NCBI GenBank assembly: GCA_018241995.1
Contig: JAFECT010000009.1
Span: 399,208-463,207, forward strand
Direction of reading: 5' to 3'
Length of the DNA stretch: 64,000 nt
From: Pseudomonadota bacterium
Lineage (GTDB): Bacteria; Pseudomonadota; Alphaproteobacteria; Caulobacterales; Caulobacteraceae
The notes below the pieces were generated by a model. It was not told the origin of the DNA and ran no database searches. It saw only the letters and a program-made list of their open reading frames with translations. Below are positions 1-7,908 of this stretch, one piece after another. The first letter of the stretch is position 1. Each line of letters opens with the position of its first letter. The position numbers were made by a program, and so were the translations under genes.

Positions 1-1
1 T

Positions 2-775
2 TCACGCCCGGATAGCGTTGTCCTAGACCCATTCTGCGGCTGCGGTACTACCGTTCACGCTGCGGAGCTTCATAACAGACCCTGGGTAGGCATCGACGTT
101 TCCATTCATGCGGTCCACGTTATTGAGCAGCGGCTCCTCGAAGCGTTTGGTGATCGACGTGTGCCGTCCGCTGAAGGGATACCTGCCGACTACGAATCTG
201 CTGCTCAATTGGCTGCGACGAACCCATTCCAGTTTCAGTGGTGGGCGAACTACCTAATCGGCGTTCATCGGCTCAACGAGGTCAAGAGGGGACCAGATCG
301 CGGCGTTGATGGTGAGGTGTTCTTCCCAAACGGACCTGGTCGCCCGTACGGCCGTATCCTCACCTCTGTGAAGGGCGGCAAGAACGTTACCCCCGCAATG
401 GTTCGCGAATTGCGTGGGGTCATCGAGCGAGAGAACGCGGAGCTCGGCCTATTCATCTGTCTCGACGATCCAACATCGGCGATGGAACGTGAGGCGGTTG
501 TGGCGGGTTTTGGAAACACCGTACACGGCCGAATTCCCAGGCTGCAGATCGTAAGTATTGCAGGGTGGTTCCGGGGAGAACGTCCGGCGATGCCGGCCCT
601 GGATCGTCTTCCGTACGCTGCATTCAACGCTCCTCAGAAGCGGGGACGAGCGAGACGCCCGGATCCCAATCAACCGCACCTTCCCCTGAGTTTCATCGGG
701 GACAAGGCGAACGTTGTAAGTCACCTGAATCCCGCCCTCGTTACCTCTACACCGCAACGTAGAGACGCTAGATAG
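2..775 (+). CDS. DNA methyltransferase C-terminal part fused to PD-(D/E)xK restriction-like domain (5' partial)
   Basis: The frame is open from the first bases of the window, so the gene begins upstream. The first residues contain VLDPFCGCGTT followed by a WVGIDVS segment. This is the SAM-binding motif I of beta-class amino-methyltransferases, in which the catalytic DPPY block comes earlier and is missing here. About 60 residues on, the protein changes to a nuclease-like domain with a DRGVDGEV segment and SVKGGKNV, matching the D...(D/E)xK layout of Mrr-type restriction domains fused to methylases. It probably modifies DNA and may cut or sense DNA. It is convergent with the replication gene and could be the cargo (defence) gene of the element. 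Sequence specificity cannot be read. Confidence 0.8.
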   Translation, partial: SRPDSVVLDPFCGCGTTVHAAELHNRPWVGIDVSIHAVHVIEQRLLEAFGDRRVPSAEGIPADYESAAQLAATNPFQFQWWANYLIGVHRLNEVKRGPDRGVDGEVFFPNGPGRPYGRILTSVKGGKNVTPAMVRELRGVIERENAELGLFICLDDPTSAMEREAVVAGFGNTVHGRIPRLQIVSIAGWFRGERPAMPALDRLPYAAFNAPQKRGRARRPDPNQPHLPLSFIGDKANVVSHLNPALVTSTPQRRDAR

Positions 776-1311
776 CGCGCCACTCGCTAAGCCGCGCACT
801 AAGTCCGAAGTCCGCCTTGTTGTCGCCGCTCCCGTGAAGCCGGGATTGCGGGTGTCCCATAGCGTCCCGGCCTCAGGGCTCGGGTGCGGCATGGGACGCG
901 CTGGGACGGTTTGGGTCCCTCTGCGGTTGGCCGGCGGGCCGGGGGCGCGCGGAGCCCCGGCGCTCGACCGTTTTGTCTCGCCCTAGGCTACACACGGTCG
1001 CTGCTAGGAGGCGCCTACAGCCCTCCCGCCTGTAGTTGAACCTGTAGGTGCGTAAGCCATTGGCACTTCAAAACAATCTACAGCCCTACAAGAACTACAA
1101 GGGTTTCTGAGATCGGCATTAGGATTAGTTTAGGGGGCACCCCGCCTGGCAGAACGGAGCGCGGATTCTGCACATAGGAAAACGCGGTAGTTCCTGTAGG
1201 GCCTGTAGGCGGGTAGCCAAATTCCCTTATGGTGCACGGAATTCTCCACCTACAGGCTGGCCTACAGGTGGTCGAACCAGGCTGTAGTTTTCTGAGGTTG
1301 GCAGTACGCGC
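776..1311. repeat. Gene-free region with iteron-like CCTACAGG/CCTGTAGG repeats; candidate replication origin
   Basis: No convincing gene lies in these 536 bases between two convergent genes. From 1014 to 1287 the motif CCTACAGG, or its reverse complement, recurs about ten times, exactly or nearly so. Sites are at 1014, 1029, 1041, 1078, 1084, 1193, 1202, 1249, 1261 and 1282. Two copies at 1193-1209 are direct with a 1-base gap. Two at 1249-1268 are direct in the opposite sense. Clustered short repeats next to a PrimPol/VapE gene fit an initiator-binding origin. The function is inferred. Confidence 0.6.
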
Positions 1312-3777
1312 CTACGCGCGAATATAAATTCGCTGATTTCCGAATTTTTCGGTCACACGCGGGGTGCGCTTAATCCAGCCGTCGACCTTTCCCATCGCCC
1401 GGCCAAGTAGCTGGGCATCGGTCGCACGGTACGCGCTTCGATCGCGTCCGAGGCAATCGACCCAAATCTCTAGGAGGCACGTTTCGGCCCTCAGATGGCC
1501 CCCGCCAACTAGGTCGTCCTCGTCCGGATCGTCGAAGCCGACGAGGGGAAGATCGAGCCATCGGGAAATTTGCCCGGCGAGTGCATCCTCGGCGGTCTCA
1601 ACGCGACGGTCCTCCTGCACCTGAAGCGCCTCTTCGCGGGCCTTCTCATCCGTGAGGTAGAGAGGCAGGGTCCCGGTCCGCTGAACCTCGCGCATGCCGC
1701 GGTACACATGGACGGCTTCGGCCCAAAGTTGGTCCACCTCGGCGCTCAGCCTGGCAGTGTCGATTTCATCAACCTCACACCGAACGGGCCAAAAGCGCCG
1801 GCCCCCGGTGTCGTCGCGCAGGTACTCGTCGTCATTGGTCGAGCCGATGAAGATGCACTGCCGCGGGAAGACGCTCGCACGCCGTGCGTAGGCGAGCCGA
1901 GCCTTGTCGTGAGTGCGTGAGATGAAGGCCTTGATCTGGCGCACGTCTGATCGGCTGAAGCCAGACAGCTCCGGAATTTCAAGGATGAGCGCGCCGTGCA
2001 TGAGCTCGATCATTTGGCGCGGGTCGTGGAAGTCGCCTTCAAGCTCGGCGAACCAATGTCGTGCGAGGATGCTGATAAACGTCGATTTTCGCTTGCCCTG
2101 AAGGCCCTCCAGGATCGGGGCGAAGTCGAACTTGTGGCCGGGCTCAAACACCCTCGCCACGGCGCCGACCAGAGTCAGGCGTGCGACACTGCGAATGTAG
2201 GCGGTGTCTCGGGCGCCCAGGAAGCGCACGAACAGGGACTCCAATCTTGGAACGCGATCCCATTCCAAGGTCTCAAGCCATTCGCGCACCGGGTGGAACT
2301 GCTGTTCGCGTGCGACCAAATCGGTCGCGGCGCTAAGATCCCGGTCAGTCACTTTCAGGCCATACCCGCCCTGGCGCACGGCCGTCTCCAGCATCGCGCG
2401 GATCGCGTTGTCTTTCTCGTCCGTCCACAGATCGCCATTGATCGGATCAAGAATGGACCACATGGGACCGGCCAATTGTCGGACACCTTTGGGAGATGGC
2501 CGGCGAACCTCCAGTCGACCTGGCTCGCCACGCTGCACCACCTCACCCGTGAACAGGTTCAGGCGTGCCAACCCGCGCGTTCGTGGATCGTGGCGAATGA
2601 TAAGCTCGAGGTTCGCGAGCGTTGGTTTGATGGCCCCCTGTTCGGTCAGGTCGAGCCTCGAACGCCAGTTGAGGTTCGGATCGCTCGCCCCGTTGCCGAT
2701 GGCCTCGATTTCGTCGACCCCACCGATGGCGCAGGATGGCACGTCGCCGAGCAGATCGTCATCGCCATCCTCGAAGCCTTCGCCGGCATGGTCGTTTTCA
2801 AGACGGGCCAGGGCCGCGGCCTTGACCAGGGTGGCCATGCGCAGCGGGTTCGGCTTCCCGGCGAACGACGCCCAGACTCGTTCCTGGTCCGCGGCGTCGA
2901 ACTTCGGGCTGCGCTTGGAGAAGTCGTCCCAGACCTTCAGGCCTTCGGGCCGACCTTCGAACTCGTGGTGCAGGGCCATGCCGACCTGCAGCCAGCCCTC
3001 CCGGTCCTCGCACCAGGCGTCGAACGGGAGGTCGGCTAGGATGTCGTCGATCTCTTCGGGCGACAGGCCCATCGGCTTCTTGCGGACCAGCGCTGAGAGG
3101 TCGTCGTCTTCCTCATCCCGGCCGCGGTCGGCGGTGACGCCCCATTCCTCGACCGTCCCCGCCGACACGACCGGCCCGCAGCCCATCTCGACCAGGTCGA
3201 AGTCGAACTCACGCTCCCAGGCGTAGGGGTTGCCGGTGTCCGGGTGGATCGACGGCGGCAAGACGACCTGCTTGCCCGTGCCGAAGAGCTCGATTTCCCA
3301 GGCCCAATGCCGCTTGCCCTCGGGATCGACGAACTTCTCGGCGGAGTGGGCGAGCTTCTTCGACCGGAACGGGCGATCCGTCAGGAAGTAGACGTGCCGG
3401 CTGTCGCCTCCTGAGCCCGAGCGCACCAGCGGGAAGTTGCGCCAGCCCGGGAGAACGGCGTCCAGGGCGTCGCGGGCCTCATCGGTGAGGTGGACCTGTC
3501 GAATATCCAGGTCCAGGACGTGCAGGAACAGGCCCGCCACCTTCGACGGCTCGCCCAGGCGCACGCCGACGTTCTGACCACGGCGGTAGGCGCGCGACAG
3601 GTCGTCGAAGGTGGCGACGGGGAGCGTCGACCAATCGTCCTTGAACGGGGCCTTCGACCGTTCCCTCAGAAGGTGAACGGCGAATCCCTGGTCGACGAGA
3701 TGACGGACGGACTCGAGCACCCTTCGCGTCGGATCGGGCTGAGTGTCGGCGGGCGAGGAACTATCAAATGGAGCCAT
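1312..3777 (-). CDS. PrimPol - PriCT - VapE/VirE-type primase-helicase
   Basis: This 821-residue protein probably starts replication of the element. Residues about 20-200 form a bifunctional primase/polymerase (PrimPol) domain with LDLDI (metal-binding D89, D91), a GGDSRHVYF segment and VVLPPSIHP. Residues about 238-325 match a PriCT-type primase C-terminal helical domain. Residues about 380-700 match the VapE/VirE ATPase family, with a P-loop-like EGLQGKRKST near 557-566, an acidic LEIPEL, STNDDEYLRD and the family hallmark GGRRFWPV. The P-loop lacks a conventional GKS/GKT spacing, which should be noted if ATPase activity matters. The gene is last in the minus-strand cluster and ends beside the iteron-like region. 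Such proteins are frequent in phage satellites and prophages. Confidence 0.85.
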   Translation of the reverse strand: MAPFDSSSPADTQPDPTRRVLESVRHLVDQGFAVHLLRERSKAPFKDDWSTLPVATFDDLSRAYRRGQNVGVRLGEPSKVAGLFLHVLDLDIRQVHLTDEARDALDAVLPGWRNFPLVRSGSGGDSRHVYFLTDRPFRSKKLAHSAEKFVDPEGKRHWAWEIELFGTGKQVVLPPSIHPDTGNPYAWEREFDFDLVEMGCGPVVSAGTVEEWGVTADRGRDEEDDDLSALVRKKPMGLSPEEIDDILADLPFDAWCEDREGWLQVGMALHHEFEGRPEGLKVWDDFSKRSPKFDAADQERVWASFAGKPNPLRMATLVKAAALARLENDHAGEGFEDGDDDLLGDVPSCAIGGVDEIEAIGNGASDPNLNWRSRLDLTEQGAIKPTLANLELIIRHDPRTRGLARLNLFTGEVVQRGEPGRLEVRRPSPKGVRQLAGPMWSILDPINGDLWTDEKDNAIRAMLETAVRQGGYGLKVTDRDLSAATDLVAREQQFHPVREWLETLEWDRVPRLESLFVRFLGARDTAYIRSVARLTLVGAVARVFEPGHKFDFAPILEGLQGKRKSTFISILARHWFAELEGDFHDPRQMIELMHGALILEIPELSGFSRSDVRQIKAFISRTHDKARLAYARRASVFPRQCIFIGSTNDDEYLRDDTGGRRFWPVRCEVDEIDTARLSAEVDQLWAEAVHVYRGMREVQRTGTLPLYLTDEKAREEALQVQEDRRVETAEDALAGQISRWLDLPLVGFDDPDEDDLVGGGHLRAETCLLEIWVDCLGRDRSAYRATDAQLLGRAMGKVDGWIKRTPRVTEKFGNQRIYIRA

Positions 3778-3836
3778 CGATCACCCCCGGAGAAGACCCG
3801 CACGACATTGACGGCGTCTTTTTGAGGCCGACGAAG

Positions 3837-4184
3837 TTAGGCCTGCGCGGCAGTGGTTGTTCGGCGGAAGAGGCCCAACTCCATGAGGGCGTCTGCTCCC
3901 ATCAGAACTTGATGACCCGCGGACGGAAGATCGCACTTGCGGCCGAAGGCAAAGGTGCGAACGGCGCCATCTTCCTCCACGACCACGCCGACTGACGCGC
4001 TTTTCGCCGCCGTCTCACCGATCACGCGGGAAAGTTCGCGAAGGATTCGGGCCTCTCTGCCCGCGAGCCAACCGGCCTCTGTGCCTGTCAGGCCTTCTTT
4101 CATTAGCGCGTGCTTCCGCTCCGTTGCCCACGCTCTCCAGCGCTGCCGCACGTTTGGGTAGTGGTGTGCCCTGCGCCGTCTCAT
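3837..4184 (-). CDS. Hypothetical protein (115 aa) of the element
   Basis: The ATG at 4184 overlaps the stop of the upstream gene in an ATGA, so I use it rather than the much longer open frame, whose first part is a shadow of the neighbour. The N-terminus is rich in Arg, His and Trp (MRRRRAHHYPNV...), then comes a helical KHALMKEGLTGTEAGWL segment and a beta-rich second half (SVGVVVEEDGAV). No family is recognised. The basic start could bind nucleic acid. It lies directly upstream of the primase gene, from which it is separated by about 60 bases, so it is probably co-transcribed with it. Confidence 0.65.
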   Translation of the reverse strand: MRRRRAHHYPNVRQRWRAWATERKHALMKEGLTGTEAGWLAGREARILRELSRVIGETAAKSASVGVVVEEDGAVRTFAFGRKCDLPSAGHQVLMGADALMELGLFRRTTTAAQA

Positions 4185-4636
4185 GGTCTGCCCGCCGATG
4201 GCCATCGCGTGAGGGCAAACGCCTCGCCGTCGACCGAACTCCCGGAAGGAGAGCGCTTCTCCAGGACCAGCGCGGAAAATGCCTCGATCCAGCTTTCCGG
4301 AAGCGTAGGGGCTCCCATTCTGGCTCGCTGCGTATCGCTCAGGGCCGCGGCGCCTGGCCCACTCCACGAGAAGCCCGAGAGGTCCGGCGACTGTTCGACT
4401 TTGACGAAGAGCCCCGGACGGATTTGGCCGCCCTGCGCCTCCATAGCGAGCAGAGGCGCGAGCGCTTCCACCGGCACGGCGAAGGCGCGGCAATGACCGC
4501 CTGACCCGCTTGAGCGCGTCAACGACATTTCGGCAGGGCCGGGCAGGCCGACGAGAGCGCCGTACTGCCTTTCCAGCGTGCGGAGCGAAGCGCGGCCGCA
4601 CTCGCCGAGTATAGAAATGAAGACGACTTGGGCCAT
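4181..4636 (-). CDS. Hypothetical protein (151 aa) of the element
   Basis: The start at 4636 (MAQVVFISIL) overlaps the stop of the preceding gene as ATGA, and its own stop overlaps the next start in the same way, so the gene is translationally coupled on both sides. The sequence is moderately hydrophobic at the N-terminus, then contains SGSGGHCRAFAVPVEALAPL and ends with a loose Ser/Gly-rich tail. It has no clear signal peptide, membrane helix or recognised domain. Longer upstream starts exist in the frame but would run into the neighbour. Confidence 0.65.
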   Translation of the reverse strand: MAQVVFISILGECGRASLRTLERQYGALVGLPGPAEMSLTRSSGSGGHCRAFAVPVEALAPLLAMEAQGGQIRPGLFVKVEQSPDLSGFSWSGPGAAALSDTQRARMGAPTLPESWIEAFSALVLEKRSPSGSSVDGEAFALTRWPSAGRP

Positions 4637-4896
4637 CAGACCAGGTCCTCGTGAACGTCCGGCTGAGCCAGGATTTTCAGGCGCCGAAGCGTCGCGTGGT
4701 CCGGTGCCTGCACCGCGCCGCACGCCACTAGGTCAGCGAGCTCGTCAGGATCGCTGATCGTGAAGATGTCGCCGGGTTGGTGGATTTCGGGATCGGCGAC
4801 AATGATGGCATTGCCCTCACTATCGACGTTGCCAGTCGCTCGCATCCGGCCGTCCGGATTGCGATAGACACAGTGGATGGCCACTACTTCAGCCAT
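4636..4896 (-). CDS. Hypothetical protein (86 aa) of the element
   Basis: A small acidic protein, MAEVVAIHCVYRNPDG..., with a middle segment PGDIFTISDPDELADLVACGAVQAP. This pattern, a beta strand followed by a D-D-E-L-x-x-L-V-x-x-G turn, is seen in many small phage structural or accessory proteins, but that is only a resemblance. It overlaps the upstream gene by 8 bases and the downstream gene by the ATGA at 4634-4638. No function can be assigned. Confidence 0.65.
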   Translation of the reverse strand: MAEVVAIHCVYRNPDGRMRATGNVDSEGNAIIVADPEIHQPGDIFTISDPDELADLVACGAVQAPDHATLRRLKILAQPDVHEDLV

Positions 4897-5548
4897 GGGA
4901 GCAGGCTCCTTCTAGGGTTTCGGTGAGACGGCGAGCCTCGGCGGTAGCGAGTTCCATCGCGGCATCGAGGTTGAAATTGGGCGGGCGAAGACGCGCCGGC
5001 AGGCTCTCAATGAACCGCTTGGCGACCACCTCTCCCGAAAAGAGTTCCGGCACCCCGCTCTCGCGATTGAACTCGAATTTGGTCCCGACCAATTTCGTCT
5101 GCACGAGCTCTAGAGCGATCAGGTCCGCCAGATCGGGCAGCAGGCGCTCGATCGCGTCCCGAATGCGGGTCGCGTGCGCCTGGCGGGCATCGTTGAAGGT
5201 TGTGAGTACCTTGCCAGTGAGGTCGTCCTGCGCCGTGCGGAGTTGTGCGAGAGCGGCTGCGCGACGCTCGGCTAGCAGCGGCGCTGACGCGTTCGCTTCT
5301 CCGAGTCGGGCACGGGCCAGCTGCAGCTTCTTGCGCCTGGCGGCATTCGCGGGCACCGCGTCTTCGCCGTCTAGAAAGCGCCGGGCCGCGTCCCGTTTTT
5401 CAGCTTCGACCAGCCGTTCGATCTGGCGCTCGAGCTCTGCGGCTTCTGCCGCGGTCTCCCTCGCCCTTAGGTCCAGTTGAGAGATCGCTTCGTGTGCTTC
5501 AGCCCTCGCAGCAAGAGCGTCGCGAATATCGGGGGCAACGAGGTCCAT
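4889..5548 (-). CDS. Coiled-coil protein (219 aa) of the element
   Basis: Residues about 10-115 are almost entirely Ala/Glu/Arg/Leu helix with heptad-like spacing (AHEAISQLDLRARETAAEAAELERQIERL is the core stretch at about residues 19-46), which predicts a coiled coil. The C-terminal half has mixed structure and a PELFSGEVVAKRFIESLPARL segment. No transmembrane helix is visible. The start lies one base after the stop of the AlpA-like gene, so the two are likely on one transcript. A scaffold or capsid-interference role is possible in a phage satellite but is not shown by the sequence. Confidence 0.7.
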   Translation of the reverse strand: MDLVAPDIRDALAARAEAHEAISQLDLRARETAAEAAELERQIERLVEAEKRDAARRFLDGEDAVPANAARRKKLQLARARLGEANASAPLLAERRAAALAQLRTAQDDLTGKVLTTFNDARQAHATRIRDAIERLLPDLADLIALELVQTKLVGTKFEFNRESGVPELFSGEVVAKRFIESLPARLRPPNFNLDAAMELATAEARRLTETLEGACSHG

Positions 5549-5549
5549 G

Positions 5550-5765
5550 TCAGCGCCTCGCTGCCTGGACTTCGGCGACGCGCGCAGCCATCCACGTTTC
5601 CAGGCTATCAGGCCCGGTGAGTGGATAGAGCACGCGGGAGCCTACCCTAAAGAAGGGCGGCGAGTGCTCGGGATCGTAGATCCGCATCTTGTCCAGTTTG
5701 GACTTCGACAGGCCTGAGAGTTCGGCGACTTTCCGAACGTCTCCCGCTCTTTGCGCGTCAGCCAT
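5550..5765 (-). CDS. AlpA/excisionase-like helix-turn-helix protein
   Basis: This 71-residue protein has a winged-HTH or MerR-like layout: VRKVAELSGLSKSKLDKMRIYDPEHSPPFFRVGSRVLYPL... includes a helix-turn-helix, then a Pro-x-x-x-x-G-wing as in AlpA and excisionase proteins. In P4 and PICI elements AlpA-type proteins control integrase expression and excision. The gene lies two genes from the integrase in the same direction. A 10-base perfect inverted repeat ends 5 bases upstream of its ATG and includes the Shine-Dalgarno sequence. It could instead be a plain excisionase. Confidence 0.75.
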   Translation of the reverse strand: MADAQRAGDVRKVAELSGLSKSKLDKMRIYDPEHSPPFFRVGSRVLYPLTGPDSLETWMAARVAEVQAARR

Positions 5766-5770
5766 TTGCT

Positions 5771-5797
5771 TTCCTTCGACTCCGTTGGTCGAAGGAA
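5771..5797 (-). promoter_or_regulatory. Perfect 10-bp inverted repeat covering the RBS of the AlpA-like gene
   Basis: Arms 5771-5780 and 5788-5797 (TTCCTTCGAC / GTCGAAGGAA) are separated by 7 bases. Read on the minus strand, the second arm holds AAGGAA, the only good Shine-Dalgarno sequence, just upstream of the ATG at 5765. It could be an RNA hairpin hiding the ribosome binding site, or an operator for the encoded HTH protein. Confidence 0.6.
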
Positions 5798-5846
5798 CCC
5801 TGTGCGATGCGGCTGTAATTCCATACGTCGGAACGAACGCGCCTGA

Positions 5847-6479
5847 TTACAGCGGACTCGAGGGGGACAGGTTGGGTTCTCTCCGGGTTCGCCTTGCGGC
5901 TTCGTCGCGGCGCCGCTTTTCATCGACTCGTTCGGCGCTCATCGCCAACTCATCAAGCCAACGCAGGTCTTCGACACGCTCCAATACATCGGGAGGAGCG
6001 GCGTATGTTGCTCCCGCGTCCTTCTGCTTTTGCCGAAAGCGGTTCACGTAAACTCGGGCGGACGAGGCTTGTAAGTTCCAGCCCCACGCCTTCGCGTGTT
6101 CGACGAGTACCTTTGCGAGCTCGGTGTCCGTGCGGCTTGACGGGCCAACCTGACCGTTGACGGGTGCGACAATCGCGGCAACTAGGCTCTCAAGGCCCCA
6201 TGGGATCTCCGAGGGGTTTTCGCCACCGGAATCGCGCCTCTTTAGTTGGAATGCCTGCATCTGCGCGGCAGATCCAAGATGTGCTGCCAGGCCAACTAGA
6301 TATGTCGCTCGCAATCCGGTGATGCGGCTGAACGCGTCGAAGCGCCGGTCCAATTGGGCTTCAAACTCTCGGCGCGCTTCGGAACTGCCAATCGGTGGCA
6401 ATTGGAGCGGTGAAGCGTTGCGGAGGAAATGCTCAAGCTTGCGCTCTTCCTCTCCGTTAGCGGTGAGCCGCTTAGCCAT
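5847..6479 (-). CDS. Hypothetical protein (210 aa) between integrase and AlpA-like gene
   Basis: The start overlaps the integrase stop by 8 bases. The N-terminal half is charged and helical; the middle has GPSSRTDTELAKVLVEHAKAWGW and a SSARVYVNRFRQKQ segment that could be a DNA-binding helix; the C-terminus is a basic, disordered RRRDEAARRTRRE tail. No known family is recognised. The position between int and alpA suggests a role in integration, excision or regulation, but this is inference. Confidence 0.65.
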   Translation of the reverse strand: MAKRLTANGEEERKLEHFLRNASPLQLPPIGSSEARREFEAQLDRRFDAFSRITGLRATYLVGLAAHLGSAAQMQAFQLKRRDSGGENPSEIPWGLESLVAAIVAPVNGQVGPSSRTDTELAKVLVEHAKAWGWNLQASSARVYVNRFRQKQKDAGATYAAPPDVLERVEDLRWLDELAMSAERVDEKRRRDEAARRTRREPNLSPSSPL

Positions 6480-7752
6480 GGTGACCGTGCTGCCCTGTCA
6501 GAGCTGCTTCAATGGCGCCAGAGATCGCGTTTGATGCGCGCCGGAGGGGATCGGCGTCCAAATGCGCGTAGCGCGTGGTCGTGGTCGCGCTCGAATGTCC
6601 GAGCAGCTGGCCAATGATCGGAAGGCCCAAGCCTGAGCCGGCGCCGACACTTGCAAAGCTATGGCGCAAGTCGTGGATTCGTACCCCCTCCAGCTTTGCG
6701 TGCTTGGTGATCCTCGCCCACGGGCGGTTCAGGTCAGACCGTTGGCGCTGACGCGGCTGACCTTCGCGGTTGAGGCTGGCGATCACATACGGGCCGATCT
6801 GTGGCAGGTCCCGAAGGACGGCGATTGCAGCTGAACCGAGCACAATCGTCTTCTTGCCGGTCTTTGAGTCCGGAAGCAGAAGCAGGCCGCGCGCAAGATC
6901 CACATGCTCCCAACGCAGTCCCAGAATTTCGCGAAGTCGGGCGCCTGTCAGGAGCAGCAATCTCACAGCAGCGATTGCGAACGGATCGATCCGAACACGA
7001 CGATTCTCGGCGCTGGGGGCGTGCTTCAGTTTGCGTTCTGGCCTGGGGTCCCACGGCAGCCCGGCAGTTTCAGCGAGCCGAAGGGCATCACCCAGGCGAC
7101 CGAACTCGTCGACCGAGAGAAAGCGCTCCCGCACGTTCTCCCTGAATGGTTCGATGTTCCGCGTCGGGCTCCTGTGGCTCTCTGGGATTGATCCTGTTGC
7201 AATCCCAAAGCCGTAGGCAGCCCGGAGCATTGAGACCACACGGTTTGCTGTCGTCGGCCGGCGAGCACCGATTTGCCGGTGAAGCTTGGACACTTCGGCG
7301 CGCGTGAGCTCAAGGGCACTCTTCCCGCCGATCGCGGGCTCAATGTGGTTAGCCAGGTAGCCTTCGAAAAGGCGCACCGTGCCCGGTTTGCGCTTCGGGC
7401 GAATTTGCTCGTCAAGGTACGCTTCGACGAGGTCTCGGACATGCGCCGCCGCGCGTCTTTCGGCTCGCGCCGCGGCCGGATCTTCGCCGAGCCGAACTCT
7501 CGCCAGAATGCGCGTTGCCGCGTCTCGCGCTGCATCTGCGCGGAAGCCTTCACAATCCCTGCCGAGCGACATCCGACGCTTCGCGATTTTTCGGCCTCCG
7601 TGACCTGGTCGGTACTCCACAATCCAGGTCTTCACCCCGCTAGGCATGATGCGCAGGCCGAAACCCGGGAGACGATCGTCGTAGTAGATGACCGGTCTCG
7701 TCTGGGCGACGAGCAGTGCCGATGTCTTGCGGTCCAGTCTCGTCGTCGGCAT
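6472..7752 (-). CDS. Tyrosine recombinase/integrase of the element
   Basis: This 426-residue site-specific recombinase has the N-terminal arm-binding domain of the P4-type family (PVIYYDDRLPGFGLRIMPSG, residues about 20-39), a core-binding helical domain (about 100-200) and a C-terminal catalytic domain. Visible catalytic residues are R272 (GARLRE), a Lys in SKTGKK (about 297-301), H360 and R363 (HDLRHS), H386 (LLGHSS) and nucleophile Y395 (TRYAH). I chose the ATG at 7752; the open frame extends further but runs into the attachment-site region. It is about 155 bases from the tRNA-Gly fragment, which is its probable target. Confidence 0.9.
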   Translation of the reverse strand: MPTTRLDRKTSALLVAQTRPVIYYDDRLPGFGLRIMPSGVKTWIVEYRPGHGGRKIAKRRMSLGRDCEGFRADAARDAATRILARVRLGEDPAAARAERRAAAHVRDLVEAYLDEQIRPKRKPGTVRLFEGYLANHIEPAIGGKSALELTRAEVSKLHRQIGARRPTTANRVVSMLRAAYGFGIATGSIPESHRSPTRNIEPFRENVRERFLSVDEFGRLGDALRLAETAGLPWDPRPERKLKHAPSAENRRVRIDPFAIAAVRLLLLTGARLREILGLRWEHVDLARGLLLLPDSKTGKKTIVLGSAAIAVLRDLPQIGPYVIASLNREGQPRQRQRSDLNRPWARITKHAKLEGVRIHDLRHSFASVGAGSGLGLPIIGQLLGHSSATTTTRYAHLDADPLRRASNAISGAIEAALTGQHGHHG

Positions 7753-7759
7753 CGCCCCT

Positions 7760-7781
7760 CCGTGTCGCCACCGTGTCGCCA
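7760..7781. repeat. Two adjacent 11-bp direct repeats; candidate integrase arm sites
   Basis: CCGTGTCGCCA occurs at 7760-7770 and again at 7771-7781, just upstream of the integrase start. A second tandem pair, AGGAAACG, lies at 7872-7879 and 7882-7889, close to the crossover region. Short tandem sites flanking the core are typical arm-binding sites of tyrosine integrases. The assignment is inferred from position. Confidence 0.4.
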
Positions 7782-7908
7782 CCAAACCGCGTGTCACGGT
7801 GTTGCATTGCGTACGCGCCAGTTGCCCGAAAGGCAATATAGTGAGGAAAAACAGTTGTTAATTGATGCGCCAGGAAACGCTAGGAAACGAGGTGCAAGGG
7901 CAATGGCA

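Noticed and set aside
776..1311. CRISPR array at the CCTACAGG repeats
   Set aside because: The repeats are only 8 bases, occur in both orientations and have irregular spacing; no cas gene is near.
4181..4723. Long N-terminal starts for the two orphan genes at 4181 and 3837
   Set aside because: ATGA overlaps with the preceding stops define better starts; the extra sequence is shadow of neighbours.
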